In this document: positions 9,123 to 18,020 of the stretch, in pieces
Layout of the letters: each line of letters starts with the position of its first letter
Position numbering within the stretch: position 1 is the stretch's first letter
From: a bacterium
Lineage (GTDB): Bacteria; Actinomycetota; Acidimicrobiia; Spongiisociales; Spongiisociaceae
DNA: 64,000 nt
Assembly: GCA_028821575.1 (NCBI GenBank)
Contig: JAPPFW010000029.1
Span: 73,631 to 137,630 of the forward strand
Direction of reading: 5' to 3'
Notes under the pieces: generated by a model
Database searches by the model: none
What the model saw: only the letters and a program-made list of their open reading frames with translations
Told to the model about the DNA's origin: nothing
Position numbers and translations under genes: made by a program

Positions 9123-11854
9123 GCGCCCACCATAACTTTCAGGAGGGTCGAAGCATCGTGCACCGTTTCGAGCCCGTCGACCAGATCCATTACCTCCGCG
9201 ACCCGACCCCGGGAACCGGGAGGTAAGAAAGCCGACAACGAGGCTGCCCGGTCAGGGAGATGTGCCGGAAGGACCGAGAACCCACCTTCCAGTCTCTCAA
9301 CCCGACCGGAAGTCGTGGTCACCGTCACCCTGGCGAAATAGGGATCGTCGAAGTGCCGGTAGTTGATTTCTACACCCGCCGGCAGAGGCGACCTCGCGGC
9401 GGCCGAACCCGGTCTCGCATCCGCTTCTCCTGGCTGCCGCCCTTCCATCACCTGCCCGACCTCCAGGCGTAGCGCGTCGGCCTGGGACAGGCGGCGACCG
9501 GAGTCCCGGAGGCAGGACCGGGCGGAGGTGTCCAAGCGCCTGCGAATCTCGGGTAGCAGGATCTCCACCCCAACCGGTCTGTCCATCCCGGTCGCCAGCA
9601 GGCCCGACAACCGTCCGGCCAGTTCGATCGGGACGAGCTGGTTGTGATCGACGGAGTGCCGGCTGACGATGGCCTGGTCAAGTCCGAACCTGGCGCCCAG
9701 GCCCGACAACGCGTCGTCCAGGCCCGCCGGAACCCAACCCAGAGTCGACCTGTACAAGCCGAACTCTCCCTCCAGCATCAGGTCGGCGGCCGGGAAACCC
9801 GCCTCAGCGAGGATCGCCGCGAATACACCGTTGCGCGCCAGCTGGGCATTGACGACCGCTTCCTCCTCGACGCCTTCGATCAAACCCATCGTCAGGTGGC
9901 AGGCCTGCCCGACGGCATCCGATGTCGTTGCTTTGTCGAGTCCGAGCATGCGCGCCGCGGTGCACGCCACGGCTACCGGCCCGAACACCGAGTCAGCCCG
10001 CCGGGCGGTCGTCGCGCCCCACGACGGGCTAACGGAGGAGAGTGCGAAGCCGGTGTCGTAACCGACGGCGATCGCGACTAGCAAATCTCGCCCGGAGAGG
10101 GTCCGACCCTCTGTAAGCGCCAGAGCCGCGGGCATGATCAGCGCCCCCGGGCGCATTCCCCCTGCCATGTGGTCCTGCCGCCCGGAGTTCTGCGTGCTCA
10201 GCGAGTTGGCGAACACCGCATCCAGCAGACTCAGGGACGGAGGCTGACCGATGGCCGAATTGTTGCCCGGTCTCCCGACCGGGGACGTTGCCGCAGACCG
10301 CCGACCCTCCAATGCCTGAGCGAGATGGTGGACCAGGAGATCCTTGGCCCGTTCCATGACCGTCCGGGGAAAGTCCTCGTACCTTGCCGCGGTCGTGTAC
10401 GCGGCGATGCGCTGTGAAGCAGTCGATCCGGACCCACACCGGTAGGTCCGGCGCATCGCTCGTCCCGCTTGCCGGTCGGTGGCGAACCTCTCGAGCGCGG
10501 TCGACAACACCGACGCATCTCTCAGTTCCTCCAATTGCTCGACCAGGGATACGAAGCCCTCGACATCAGCCGGAGAAGCCGACGGAAGCCGGCCCGCTAA
10601 CCAATCCCGGTGTTCCATCGGCGGCGTCGGGGAAGGGACATGCCCCTCCCGGACGTACTCTTGGCCGTCGGTAGTAACAACCTCGAGTCGCGCCGAGCGC
10701 AAGGGCAACCCGGTTACGAAATCCATGGACACACGATCGACGAGGTCCACGAAGTCGGAGGGTACGTCCGCGCGGTACCGGATCGGGTTCAGTTCCCCGT
10801 CGTACATCCATGCCGCCAGCAGGAAACGTGGCGAGGCGGAGCGGGTGAGATACCGGCTCTCGTAGGCGTCCCGGTACCGGCGGAAGTTGCGTTCGAAATC
10901 CTCCTCACGAGGCCGGCGCTCTTTGGGAAGCGTTAGCCGGATCGAAGCGACATCATGCCCGCTTATCCCGGTGGTCCGTATCAGGTCGTCCATCAGTTCG
11001 ACCGGTACCACGTTGAAACCGCTGCACGGGTAGCGCTTCCGGAATGCGTGCGAGATCCCGAACTCTGTTCCCAACCCATCCATGGCCGAGACGACCTCTC
11101 CGGGAACCTCGCCCAGGTAGGTCTCGTACAAACCGAAAGGACCTTCGAGAACCGATGGGGTCGATCGGAACCCGGCTGAAGCCAGCAGCGCAGCCTCGAC
11201 CCCGATGCGCGCGACCTGCGGATAGAGAACCCGAGCGAACGGAGTCCCCTCGATGAGGCCGACCGCACCGTTGGCCGCCAATCCCAGCGTGTGAGCCGTC
11301 CGATCCGCGTCGAACCCCGACAGGCGCGACGCCACCGCCGCCACGCCCACCGGGCCCACTACGCAACCGGAGCGGCGGGGTGTGCTGACCCCCCATGTCC
11401 AGGTGCCCCGAGCAAGGACCACCAGGACGTCATACCCGACCACCACGGCTGACAGCAACTCCCGACCGTTGATGGGTTTCGTCTCGGCGAGCGCTAGAAC
11501 AGCGGGAAGGACCAGCACGCCCGGATGGGTGCCCCCCAGAGCCGCGTCGTCTAGCGCATCCTCGCCCATCAGCAGCGAATTGACGAACACTGCCTCGAGC
11601 AGCCCGTACCTGCCCGTGGCGCCCAGAACCCTGTGTCGCCCCCGTCCGCCCGATAACCTTCCGGCCAGGGACCGAGCCCTCCTTGCGCGCGGGTAGCACG
11701 CAGCGGCGAGCGCGAGACCGACGTGATGCACCAAGTGATCCTTGGCGAGCGCAACCATGTCGGGTGGTATCGCCTCGAACGGTAACTCCGACACGTGGCT
11801 AGCCAACCGGCGGGTCAGATAGACGGCTGGTTCACCGACGGTCGGCATCGACAT
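9113..11854 (-). CDS. Double-length MmgE/PrpD family protein (two fused domains)
   Basis: This 913-residue protein consists of two complete MmgE/PrpD domains in tandem, roughly residues 1-455 and 470-913. The family includes 2-methylcitrate dehydratase, cis-aconitate decarboxylase and iminodisuccinate epimerase, and single proteins are about 450-480 residues. Half one keeps the expected GTHPG histidine and a KRYP lysine motif. Half two has GMRPG in place of GTHPG, and its lysine motif is replaced by VSRH, so it is probably catalytically degenerate. The ATG lies inside palindromic element copy 3. Read leftward, TATCGT stands 6 bases before the ATG, which would suit a leaderless transcript. An in-frame ATG two codons later is an alternative start. 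Confidence 0.88.
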   Translation of the reverse strand: MSMPTVGEPAVYLTRRLASHVSELPFEAIPPDMVALAKDHLVHHVGLALAAACYPRARRARSLAGRLSGGRGRHRVLGATGRYGLLEAVFVNSLLMGEDALDDAALGGTHPGVLVLPAVLALAETKPINGRELLSAVVVGYDVLVVLARGTWTWGVSTPRRSGCVVGPVGVAAVASRLSGFDADRTAHTLGLAANGAVGLIEGTPFARVLYPQVARIGVEAALLASAGFRSTPSVLEGPFGLYETYLGEVPGEVVSAMDGLGTEFGISHAFRKRYPCSGFNVVPVELMDDLIRTTGISGHDVASIRLTLPKERRPREEDFERNFRRYRDAYESRYLTRSASPRFLLAAWMYDGELNPIRYRADVPSDFVDLVDRVSMDFVTGLPLRSARLEVVTTDGQEYVREGHVPSPTPPMEHRDWLAGRLPSASPADVEGFVSLVEQLEELRDASVLSTALERFATDRQAGRAMRRTYRCGSGSTASQRIAAYTTAARYEDFPRTVMERAKDLLVHHLAQALEGRRSAATSPVGRPGNNSAIGQPPSLSLLDAVFANSLSTQNSGRQDHMAGGMRPGALIMPAALALTEGRTLSGRDLLVAIAVGYDTGFALSSVSPSWGATTARRADSVFGPVAVACTAARMLGLDKATTSDAVGQACHLTMGLIEGVEEEAVVNAQLARNGVFAAILAEAGFPAADLMLEGEFGLYRSTLGWVPAGLDDALSGLGARFGLDQAIVSRHSVDHNQLVPIELAGRLSGLLATGMDRPVGVEILLPEIRRRLDTSARSCLRDSGRRLSQADALRLEVGQVMEGRQPGEADARPGSAAARSPLPAGVEINYRHFDDPYFARVTVTTTSGRVERLEGGFSVLPAHLPDRAASLSAFLPPGSRGRVAEVMDLVDGLETVHDASTLLKVMVGACG

Positions 11855-11869
11855 CGGGCTACGATATCG
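11852..11869 (+). promoter_or_regulatory. Palindromic element, copy 3 (divergent MmgE/PrpD genes)
   Basis: The sequence CATCG-GGCTA-CGATATCG shares the GGCTA spacer of copies 1 and 5. It lies between divergent genes. Its first three bases are the start codon of the leftward gene, and its end is 61 bases before the rightward start at 11931. Read leftward it offers TATCGT six bases before the ATG. Confidence 0.6.
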
Positions 11870-11930
11870 GTTGCCGAGGTCATGGTCAATCGACCCGAGT
11901 CGTCACCATCGGCAAGGAGGCCGGCCAATC

Positions 11931-13277
11931 ATGCTCGTCAGCGGTCCATCGGTAAGCGAGAGATTGGCTCGCCATATCGTCTCCCTGCGTTTCGAGGATC
12001 TGCCCACAGAGATCGTGGAGCGCGCCAAGGACCACCTCGTACACCATGTGGGTCTCGGTCTACAGGGCCGGAACAGCGATTACGGGAGAAGAGCGCGGCG
12101 AAGCGCAGCCCGGCTCAGCGAGACCGGAGGCCGCTTCTCGGCGATCGGTGAGGATCCGGCGCTGGGCCTGCTCGATGCGGTCTTCGTCAACTGCCTCTAC
12201 ATGCACCACAGCGGCCAGGACGATTCGGAGTCGGGCGGGACCCATCCCGGGGTCCTCGTGTACCCGGCTGCCTTGAACCTCTCGCAGGACCGCACCGTCA
12301 GCGGGAAGGAGTTCCTGGTGGCTTGCGTAATCGGCTATGACGTGTCGATGGTCCTGAGCGCCGGAACGTGGGCATGGACCTCCCCCGCCCCAAGGAGGAG
12401 CAATGCGATCTTCGGACCGGTGGCGGTCGCCGCCACCGCCGCCCGCGTGCTCGGCCTGTCCGAGTCACAGACTGTGGATGCCTTGGGCCAGGCCTGCCAC
12501 GGAGCGCTGGGCCTGATCGAAGGCACCCGGTTCATATGGGTGGTATATCCGTGGGAGTGCCGGGCCGGGGTGTTCGCCGCCATACTCGCCGAGTCAGGCT
12601 TCCGGGCCGCGCCAAGCATGATCGAAGGCGATTTCGGCCTCTACCGGACACTGCTCCAGGAGGTCCCGTCCGGCATCGACGAGAGCCTCGCCACTCTGGG
12701 CTCCTACTTCCGCATCGTGGAAGCCCGGGTGAAGAAGTACAGCGCCAGCAACCTGAACGCGGGCATTCTCGACGCGACGAAGGGGGTGTGCGAGGCGGAG
12801 TCGATCCGGCCGGAGCATGTGGAATCGATCGTGATCGAACTGCCTGAGAGCCGCCGGACACGGGAGAAGCGCATGGAGGAGAACTTCTCGAGATACGTGG
12901 ATCTCGCCTCGCGGTGCGGTTCGCTGCGCTTCCTGATGGCGCTGATCCTCCGCGACGGCGACCTCGACAGCCGTATCTACACCGCCCCCATCTCCGACGA
13001 CCTCCGGGGGCTGATCGACTCGATCTCTCTGCGTTTCCTAGAGGGGGCACCATCCAATTACTACGGGAGGGTCACCATACGGACCACGGACGGCGGGGTC
13101 GAGAGGGTCGAGTACGGGAGCGAAGGCGTTGACTATCCGGAAGTGGACCGGGAGGGATGGATGTCCAGGTGCGTGGGTGACGATCCCTCGGTCGACGTTG
13201 ATCGTATCCTGCAGATCGTCAGCGAATTGGAGCAACTACCTGACGCATCGATTCTGCTCCGGGCCCTCTCGGGCTGA
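11931..13277 (+). CDS. MmgE/PrpD family protein
   Basis: This 448-residue single-domain member of the MmgE/PrpD family comprises dehydratases, decarboxylases and epimerases of carboxylic acids. It keeps GTHPG, with the histidine expected in the active site, and a KKYS segment at the lysine motif position, a variant of KRYP. The start at 11931 follows an AAGGAGG site by 10 bases. It runs divergently from the double MmgE/PrpD gene and is followed by a racemase-family gene on the same strand. A MmgE/PrpD-racemase association recurs near 33.8 kb. The substrate is unknown. Confidence 0.88.
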   Translation: MLVSGPSVSERLARHIVSLRFEDLPTEIVERAKDHLVHHVGLGLQGRNSDYGRRARRSAARLSETGGRFSAIGEDPALGLLDAVFVNCLYMHHSGQDDSESGGTHPGVLVYPAALNLSQDRTVSGKEFLVACVIGYDVSMVLSAGTWAWTSPAPRRSNAIFGPVAVAATAARVLGLSESQTVDALGQACHGALGLIEGTRFIWVVYPWECRAGVFAAILAESGFRAAPSMIEGDFGLYRTLLQEVPSGIDESLATLGSYFRIVEARVKKYSASNLNAGILDATKGVCEAESIRPEHVESIVIELPESRRTREKRMEENFSRYVDLASRCGSLRFLMALILRDGDLDSRIYTAPISDDLRGLIDSISLRFLEGAPSNYYGRVTIRTTDGGVERVEYGSEGVDYPEVDREGWMSRCVGDDPSVDVDRILQIVSELEQLPDASILLRALSG

Positions 13278-13333
13278 TCGTGTGCACGAGGATGGTCCGG
13301 CATGTCTGGGAGGGGGTTCCGAAAGGAGTCGGA

Positions 13334-13402
13334 ATGGAGCGACCGGGGACTTTCATCGTGGTTACGACCGGCGGCTCGGCCCTGGTGACAGGACCGACAT
13401 GA
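13334..13402 (+). CDS. Possible 22-codon coupled leader ORF
   Basis: ATG at 13334 follows AAAGGAG at good spacing and opens a 22-residue frame. The frame stops at TGA 13400-13402, overlapping the racemase ATG as ATGA. The racemase itself has only a weak ribosome-binding site, so ribosomes may reach it through this short frame. The peptide is not recognised. It could be a coupling leader, the residue of a decayed gene, or chance. Confidence 0.3.
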   Translation: MERPGTFIVVTTGGSALVTGPT

Positions 13403-14130
13403 CCAGCATCCGAGGTGGAAGGACCGTCTACGGGCTGGCGCTCGGCATCATCATGCTCGACACCAAGTTCCCCCGCCTGCGGGGAGATGTGGGTAACGCC
13501 CGGACCTGGCCCTTCCCGGTTTCCTACCGAATAGTGGAGGGGGCCATTCCCGAACGCATGGCCCAGGCTGATCCCGATCCCGAGTTGCTCGCGCCCTTTG
13601 TCGACGCCGCCCGCGCGCTGGAGGCGGAAGGCGTGCGAGCCATCTGCACCAGCTGCGGGTTTCTGGCGGTGAACCAACCGGAGTTAGCCGCTGCGGTGGA
13701 GACACCGGTCTTCTCGTCGCCGCTCCTCCAGGTTCCGATGGCTGCTGCCGCCGCGGGGGGCCGCAAGGTGGTGATCCTGACCGCCCGGACCGTGCTCACC
13801 GAACAGCACTATCGGGGAGCGGGCTGGTCCTCACAGGATTTGCCCGTGGTCCAGATGGCGCCCCCCGAGGACAGCCACTTCTACACCACCTTCGTGGGTA
13901 ACACGCCCGAGGCGGACAGCCGAATTCTCGAGCAGGAACTTGCCGACCTGGCCAGGAGGGTCGTCTCCGAACAACCCGACGCCGGCGCGATCGTAATGGA
14001 GTGCGCCAACTTCCCGCCGTTCGGGCAGATTGTTCGGTCGATCACCGGCCTGCCGGTCTTCGACCTGTACACGATGGGGATGTACGCCTACCTGGCGAGT
14101 TCCGGCACCGAGTTCCCGCGAACCCTGTAA
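13399..14130 (+). CDS. Aspartate/glutamate racemase superfamily protein
   Basis: This is a 243-residue member of the Asp/Glu/hydantoin racemase superfamily, which also contains maleate isomerase and arylmalonate decarboxylase. Two cysteines sit where the catalytic pair is expected: Cys86 in ICTSCGFL and the Cys of MECANFPPF. It is one of three close paralogues here (others at 33928 and 36483) sharing the N-terminal pattern TVYG...MLDT.FPR..GDVGNA. It lies 121 bases after an MmgE/PrpD gene and just before a chromate-type transporter pair. Stereochemical inversion at a carbon beside a carboxylate is the likely chemistry. The substrate is unknown. Confidence 0.85.
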   Translation: MTSIRGGRTVYGLALGIIMLDTKFPRLRGDVGNARTWPFPVSYRIVEGAIPERMAQADPDPELLAPFVDAARALEAEGVRAICTSCGFLAVNQPELAAAVETPVFSSPLLQVPMAAAAAGGRKVVILTARTVLTEQHYRGAGWSSQDLPVVQMAPPEDSHFYTTFVGNTPEADSRILEQELADLARRVVSEQPDAGAIVMECANFPPFGQIVRSITGLPVFDLYTMGMYAYLASSGTEFPRTL

Positions 14131-14134
14131 CCCA

Positions 14135-14728
14135 ATGAACACGCCGGCGAGGGGATCGAACGAACCGCAGCGGGCCCGGATGGGCATCGGTGCGATCGCC
14201 GCGGTCTTCTTGAGGATGGGGGTGGTGGCGTTCGGAGGGCTTCTCCTGCTTCTCGTATTGATAGAACGCGAGCTCGTGGACAAGCGCCCCGCTCTGACGA
14301 AGCGGCAGATCACCGAAGCCGTCACCTACACGCGCCTCCTTCCCGGTTCAGGTGGCCCTCTCGTGGTGTCCTACCTCGGCTACGTGCTACGGGGGGTCGG
14401 CGGGTCGGGGGTCGCCACGCTGATGTATCTACTCCCCGGGATACTCGTCATGACCGGGCTGGCGGTGGGGTTCGTGGCCATCTCTACCCTTCCATTGCTC
14501 AGCCCCGCCATCGAGGGCCTCCTGGCTGCTGTGGTAGGCATCCAGACCGTATACCTCTACCGGTTCGCCCGGAAGGCGATCATCGACGCGGTCACGGCCA
14601 CTATCCTCGTAGCCGGGCTGTGCGCGACGCTCCTCCTCGATGTCAGCGCGCCGCTAATCGTTCTGCTGGCCGGGATAGTGGGGATCCTCCTGTTCACCGG
14701 GAGCCTCGGTGCGGAAGTTGCGGAGTGA
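14135..14728 (+). CDS. Chromate transporter family protein, N-half type
   Basis: This is a 197-residue single-CHR-domain membrane protein. It has the family pattern FLRMGVVAFGG near its start, an E-x-x-x-D segment (ERELVDKR), a GSGGPL turn and four to five hydrophobic segments. Its stop overlaps the next gene (TGATG). Short-chain CHR proteins normally occur as tandem pairs that together equal one full ChrA. The CHR family exports chromate in known cases, but many members transport other anions. Following a racemase gene, export or import of an organic anion is an alternative. The ATG is four bases after the racemase stop. Confidence 0.8.
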   Translation: MNTPARGSNEPQRARMGIGAIAAVFLRMGVVAFGGLLLLLVLIERELVDKRPALTKRQITEAVTYTRLLPGSGGPLVVSYLGYVLRGVGGSGVATLMYLLPGILVMTGLAVGFVAISTLPLLSPAIEGLLAAVVGIQTVYLYRFARKAIIDAVTATILVAGLCATLLLDVSAPLIVLLAGIVGILLFTGSLGAEVAE

Positions 14729-15288
14729 TGGCTGAACTGCTGGACCTGTTCTGGCAGTTCATGCTGTTCAGCCTTCTCGCCTTCGGTGGAGGGGGAACGG
14801 TTCTAGGCCTGGTGGACCGGGTAGCCGTGGCGGACAAGGGATGGATCACCCCGGCAGAGTTCTCGGCGGCGGTCGGCTTCACGTTCATCACTCCCGGACC
14901 GATCCTGGTTCTGGCGCCCTTCGTCGGCTATCTCGTAGCCGGAGTTCCGGGCGCGTTGGTCGCCACCCTGGGCGTCTTCATAGTCCCCTGGGCGCTGGCG
15001 ATGGGATCGGCCCACCGGCTCCGGCAGTACCTACACCATCCCCGGCTCAGAGCCTTTGGCAAGGGCGCGGGACCGGCCATCGTCGGTCTGTTCAGCCTGG
15101 CCGTTCTCACAATCGCCAGATCCAGCATCTCCAACGTGGCAATGGTCGTCGTGGCGCTGCTTGCTGGGGTCCTGATGACGAGGACGAAGCTCCATCCGAT
15201 CCTCATCCTGGTGGGTGGAGCGCTAGCGGGCCTGGTGCTTGGCATCCCCGGCCTCGGCGATGCCATACCGGAGGTCCGCATCCCCTAG
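14728..15288 (+). CDS. Chromate transporter family protein, C-half type
   Basis: This 186-residue partner of the preceding short CHR protein has the family landmarks FGGGGTVLGLVDR, a conserved WITPAEF and FITPGPI near the start, and five or so hydrophobic segments. The TGATG overlap with its partner indicates coupled translation and a heteromeric transporter. A separate full-length ChrA-type gene occurs 5 kb away, so the region encodes two CHR systems of different architecture. The transported ion cannot be inferred. Confidence 0.8.
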   Translation: MAELLDLFWQFMLFSLLAFGGGGTVLGLVDRVAVADKGWITPAEFSAAVGFTFITPGPILVLAPFVGYLVAGVPGALVATLGVFIVPWALAMGSAHRLRQYLHHPRLRAFGKGAGPAIVGLFSLAVLTIARSSISNVAMVVVALLAGVLMTRTKLHPILILVGGALAGLVLGIPGLGDAIPEVRIP

Positions 15289-15369
15289 CCGAGAAGTTCC
15301 CTAGGGATCGGATCCGACCTACGTACTCTTGCCAACGGGAAAGACACGACCCAACAGGTTCCGACTTGG

Positions 15370-15397
15370 GTCAGTGGTCAGTGGTCAGTGGTCAGTG
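15370..15397. repeat. Tandem heptamer array, GTCAGTG x4
   Basis: Four perfect copies of GTCAGTG lie in the gap between the convergent CHR pair and the flavin oxidase gene. A further degenerate heptad tract (15435-15483) follows in the same gap. Confidence 0.9.
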
Positions 15398-15434
15398 GAG
15401 TAGTACATTACCTATTGCTATAGTAAGTTAGTTT

Positions 15435-15483
15435 ACCTGACACCTGACGACGGTCCACGAACCCCAAGCCACCAGCCACCAGC
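15435..15483. repeat. Heptad-periodic tract (ACCTGAC / CACCAGC)
   Basis: The 7-base units ACCTGAC x2, GACGGTC, CACGAAC, CCCAAGC and CACCAGC x2 run in one register and end two bases before the flavin oxidase stop codon. Confidence 0.7.
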
Positions 15484-15484
15484 C

Positions 15485-16750
15485 CTACCTGCGGTCCAGG
15501 AGTCGGAAGCGGGAAGGACGGAAGGGAGCCATGTCCAGGGATGGATCCTCGTTCGACACAAGTTGCCCGATGATCTCACCTGTGATCGCCGCCAGGGTGA
15601 AGCCGATGTGGCCGTGTCCGTAGGCCAGGAACACGTTGCGTTGGCGGGGCGCCCGGCCGATCACAGGCAGGGAGTCGGGATGCGACGGCCGGTAGCTCAT
15701 CCAGCGCTTCGCTCCGTGGGTTCTCAACTCGGGAAACACCAGCTTGGTGGCGTCGACCAGCCGGTCAGCGCGCCGGTAGTCGGGCGGCGCCTCCAAGCCG
15801 GCCAACTCGTCGGTGCCGGCCAGGCGAAGCCCGTTGGGCAGCGGGGTCATCCCGAAGTGGTAGTCCATGGAGATGATAGGGAAGGGAAGCTCGACGCCCG
15901 GATCGGGCAGGTCGACTCCGTACCCACGCTCCGTGTCCAGGGGGGTCGTGAAACCGAGCATCCTCGTAAGCGACTTGGACCACGCGCCGGCGGCGATCAC
16001 GACCACGTCGGCATCCATCCTCCCGCCGGTCGTCTCGGCACCCACGACCCGGCTGCCGGACCTGACGAACCCGGTCACCTTCCCCGCCACGCGACGGCCG
16101 CCCTCGGACACCATGAGGTCCGTCAGTGCCGCGCACAGCACTCGGGGATCCGCCCAAGGACCTCTGGGGATGTAAACACCGTGCCGGAAGCGGCCCTCCA
16201 GGATCGGGGACAGCTCGGCAATCCCGTCCGCATCCAGAACTCTCATGTCGATGCCTCGCCTCCGCCTGGTCTCGATGGCGAAGGCGGCCTTGGCGAACAC
16301 CGCGTCGGTTCCGTACCCGAGCAGGTGGCCCCCCTCTATTACTACTCCGCCGCAATCGTCGGAGGGGAGCACATCCTCCCATGCTCTGAGTGCCTGCTTG
16401 ACTAGGCCGGCAATGGCGACCGAAGCCCGCTCGACCTGGGCCGGCCGTCCGGAGGCAATGAACCGAAGCAGCCAGGGCAACATCCGCGGTAGGTAGGGCC
16501 AGCGGATGGCCAGTGGAGAGTAGGGATCGACCAGCATCCTCGGCACCGACCGGATTACCCCCGGCGTCGAGGTCGGAAGGCAGTTGCCCACCGAGAACAG
16601 CCCGGCATTGTGGCCGGATGCGCCGTCACCAGGCTCGCCGGGATCCACCACGGTTACTTCGTAGCCCCGCCGGAGCAGATGCATCGCGCAGCACAGACCA
16701 ACTGCTCCCCCACCGGCTATAACCACGCTCTTTCCGACCCGGGACGGCAT
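15485..16750 (-). CDS. FAD-dependent oxidoreductase, DAO family (DadA-like)
   Basis: This is a 421-residue D-amino-acid dehydrogenase/glycine oxidase-type flavoprotein. The FAD-binding motif VVIAGGGAVGLCCA lies at residues 9-22, and the typical C-terminal segment AYGHGHIGFTLAAITGE closes the FAD site. No signal peptide is seen. Such enzymes oxidise amines or D-amino acids and pass electrons to quinone or partner proteins. It is transcribed divergently from a CCG-domain iron-sulfur protein with the shared element (copy 4) between them, so that protein is a candidate electron acceptor. A GGAGG site stands upstream of the ATG. The DAO superfamily also includes opine oxidase subunits. Confidence 0.85.
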   Translation of the reverse strand: MPSRVGKSVVIAGGGAVGLCCAMHLLRRGYEVTVVDPGEPGDGASGHNAGLFSVGNCLPTSTPGVIRSVPRMLVDPYSPLAIRWPYLPRMLPWLLRFIASGRPAQVERASVAIAGLVKQALRAWEDVLPSDDCGGVVIEGGHLLGYGTDAVFAKAAFAIETRRRRGIDMRVLDADGIAELSPILEGRFRHGVYIPRGPWADPRVLCAALTDLMVSEGGRRVAGKVTGFVRSGSRVVGAETTGGRMDADVVVIAAGAWSKSLTRMLGFTTPLDTERGYGVDLPDPGVELPFPIISMDYHFGMTPLPNGLRLAGTDELAGLEAPPDYRRADRLVDATKLVFPELRTHGAKRWMSYRPSHPDSLPVIGRAPRQRNVFLAYGHGHIGFTLAAITGEIIGQLVSNEDPSLDMAPFRPSRFRLLDRR

Positions 16751-16764
16751 CTATGGGCCTCCGA

Positions 16765-16782
16765 TATTGAGATGCGATATCG
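16765..16782 (+). promoter_or_regulatory. Palindromic element, copy 4 (DAO / CCG divergent pair)
   Basis: The sequence TATTG-AGATG-CGATATCG keeps the conserved right half and one mismatch in the left arm. It occupies the 45-base gap between the divergent flavin oxidase and CCG iron-sulfur genes, so both promoters must overlap it. Confidence 0.55.
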
Positions 16783-16795
16783 AGCTTCGAGCATT

Positions 16796-17968
16796 ATGGT
16801 ACGTCCCACCGAGGCGTGGCGGATCGGAGGATCGTTGAGTTCCGGGTTCTCTCCCAAGGAGTTCTACGGCGGCATGATGAACAGCCTCGCCATGCAGGTT
16901 GCCAGGGATGAGGTGGCCTGGGCGGATCGCCACCGAATGCCTGACACTCCGGTCGACACGCTCCTGGCGTTCGGCTGCGCCGTCCAGCACACTCCGCACC
17001 TGATGCGTGCCGCCGTGAGGGTCTTCGAAGTGCTGGGTATCGAGCACCAGGCAGTCGTCGGGCGGCAGTTCTGCTGTGGTAGACCCTTCCAGCGGATCGG
17101 GAAGGTCAAGGCCGCCGACAACATAGTGGGCAGTTCCTACGCCCGCTTCGCGTCCTACCGTCCGCAGACGATGGTGCAGTGGTGCGGGGCGTGCATGATC
17201 ACCTACATCGACGTCGCCAGCCGGCGCATGGCCGCCCCGTTCGAGGTCATCCACGTGTCCACGTACATGGCCCGCGTGCTTCGCGAGCGGGCGGGCAGCC
17301 TTCCGTGGCGGGAGCACGACCGGTTACCCGTCTTGGTCCATCGCCATGTCCAGCCCAAGGTCCCCAACGATCGCTCATCCGTAAATAGCGGAAAACCCGG
17401 CCGTGACCAGGTCACCGACGCCACTATCGAGGCGGTCGACGAGATCCTCTCGCACATCCCGGGAGTCCAGAACCTGGGGATCGTCGAACCGCCATCGACC
17501 GGCGCTCCGTGCGATCTCAAGAAGGTAAACGATCGCTTCGTGGGCTTGGGCGACATCAGTTCCGACGCCCATCGGACGATCCTACGGGATCTAGCTGAAC
17601 AGGCCGATCGCACCGGGGCGGAGATCGTCGTCACGCCCTACCACGCCTGCCAGAAGCAGTGGTCCAAGCTGGCGAGCCACAAGCTGGGGGTCCGCCATTG
17701 GATGTCCGTACTCGCCGATGCCCTCGGGGTGGGCGTCGAGGACCGCTTCCAGGCCTACTGGCGCCTGGCGGATCCGGAAGCCATAGTGAGATTATCCAGG
17801 CCCGCCTGGAGTTCGTGGGGGATAAGCCCCGAAGATGCCTACGAGCACGCTCGGACCCACTTCACCGCAGCATTCTCGGAGAGCATCCACGACTGCGAGT
17901 GCGGCGGCTCGGGCTGCGGCGCACCCGTGCCCGAGTTGGTCTGGCCACTTGCTGACCAGGTGAGCTAG
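16796..17968 (+). CDS. CCG-domain (HdrB-like) iron-sulfur protein, paralogue 1
   Basis: This is a 390-residue protein with one clear CCG cluster-binding motif, C61-X31-CCG-X34-C-X2-C, close to the CX31-39CCGX35-36CX2C pattern of heterodisulfide reductase subunit B, LutA and GlpC. The second domain is reduced to PCDLKK and TPYHACQ. The C-terminus adds a short cysteine knot (CECGGSGC). Known relatives carry electrons between flavoproteins and quinones or thiols. The divergent partner is a DadA-like oxidase, so an electron-transfer role is a reasonable inference. Two more intact paralogues occur in the window. I did not find a closer named family. Confidence 0.8.
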   Translation: MVRPTEAWRIGGSLSSGFSPKEFYGGMMNSLAMQVARDEVAWADRHRMPDTPVDTLLAFGCAVQHTPHLMRAAVRVFEVLGIEHQAVVGRQFCCGRPFQRIGKVKAADNIVGSSYARFASYRPQTMVQWCGACMITYIDVASRRMAAPFEVIHVSTYMARVLRERAGSLPWREHDRLPVLVHRHVQPKVPNDRSSVNSGKPGRDQVTDATIEAVDEILSHIPGVQNLGIVEPPSTGAPCDLKKVNDRFVGLGDISSDAHRTILRDLAEQADRTGAEIVVTPYHACQKQWSKLASHKLGVRHWMSVLADALGVGVEDRFQAYWRLADPEAIVRLSRPAWSSWGISPEDAYEHARTHFTAAFSESIHDCECGGSGCGAPVPELVWPLADQVS

Positions 17969-17992
17969 GCGCGCCGAAAGTTAAGCGCCATC

Positions 17993-18020
17993 ACCACCTA
18001 TCAACTACCGACTATGAGCT
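17993..18020. repeat. Heptad-periodic tract after CCG paralogue 1
   Basis: The 7-base units ACCACCT, ATCAACT, ACCGACT and ATGAGCT begin 25 bases after the CCG stop. Read on the opposite strand they include AGTCGGT-AGTTGAT, which recurs in direct orientation at 26492-26505 after CCG paralogue 3. The rest of the 274-base gap to 18242 holds no recognisable gene. Confidence 0.65.
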
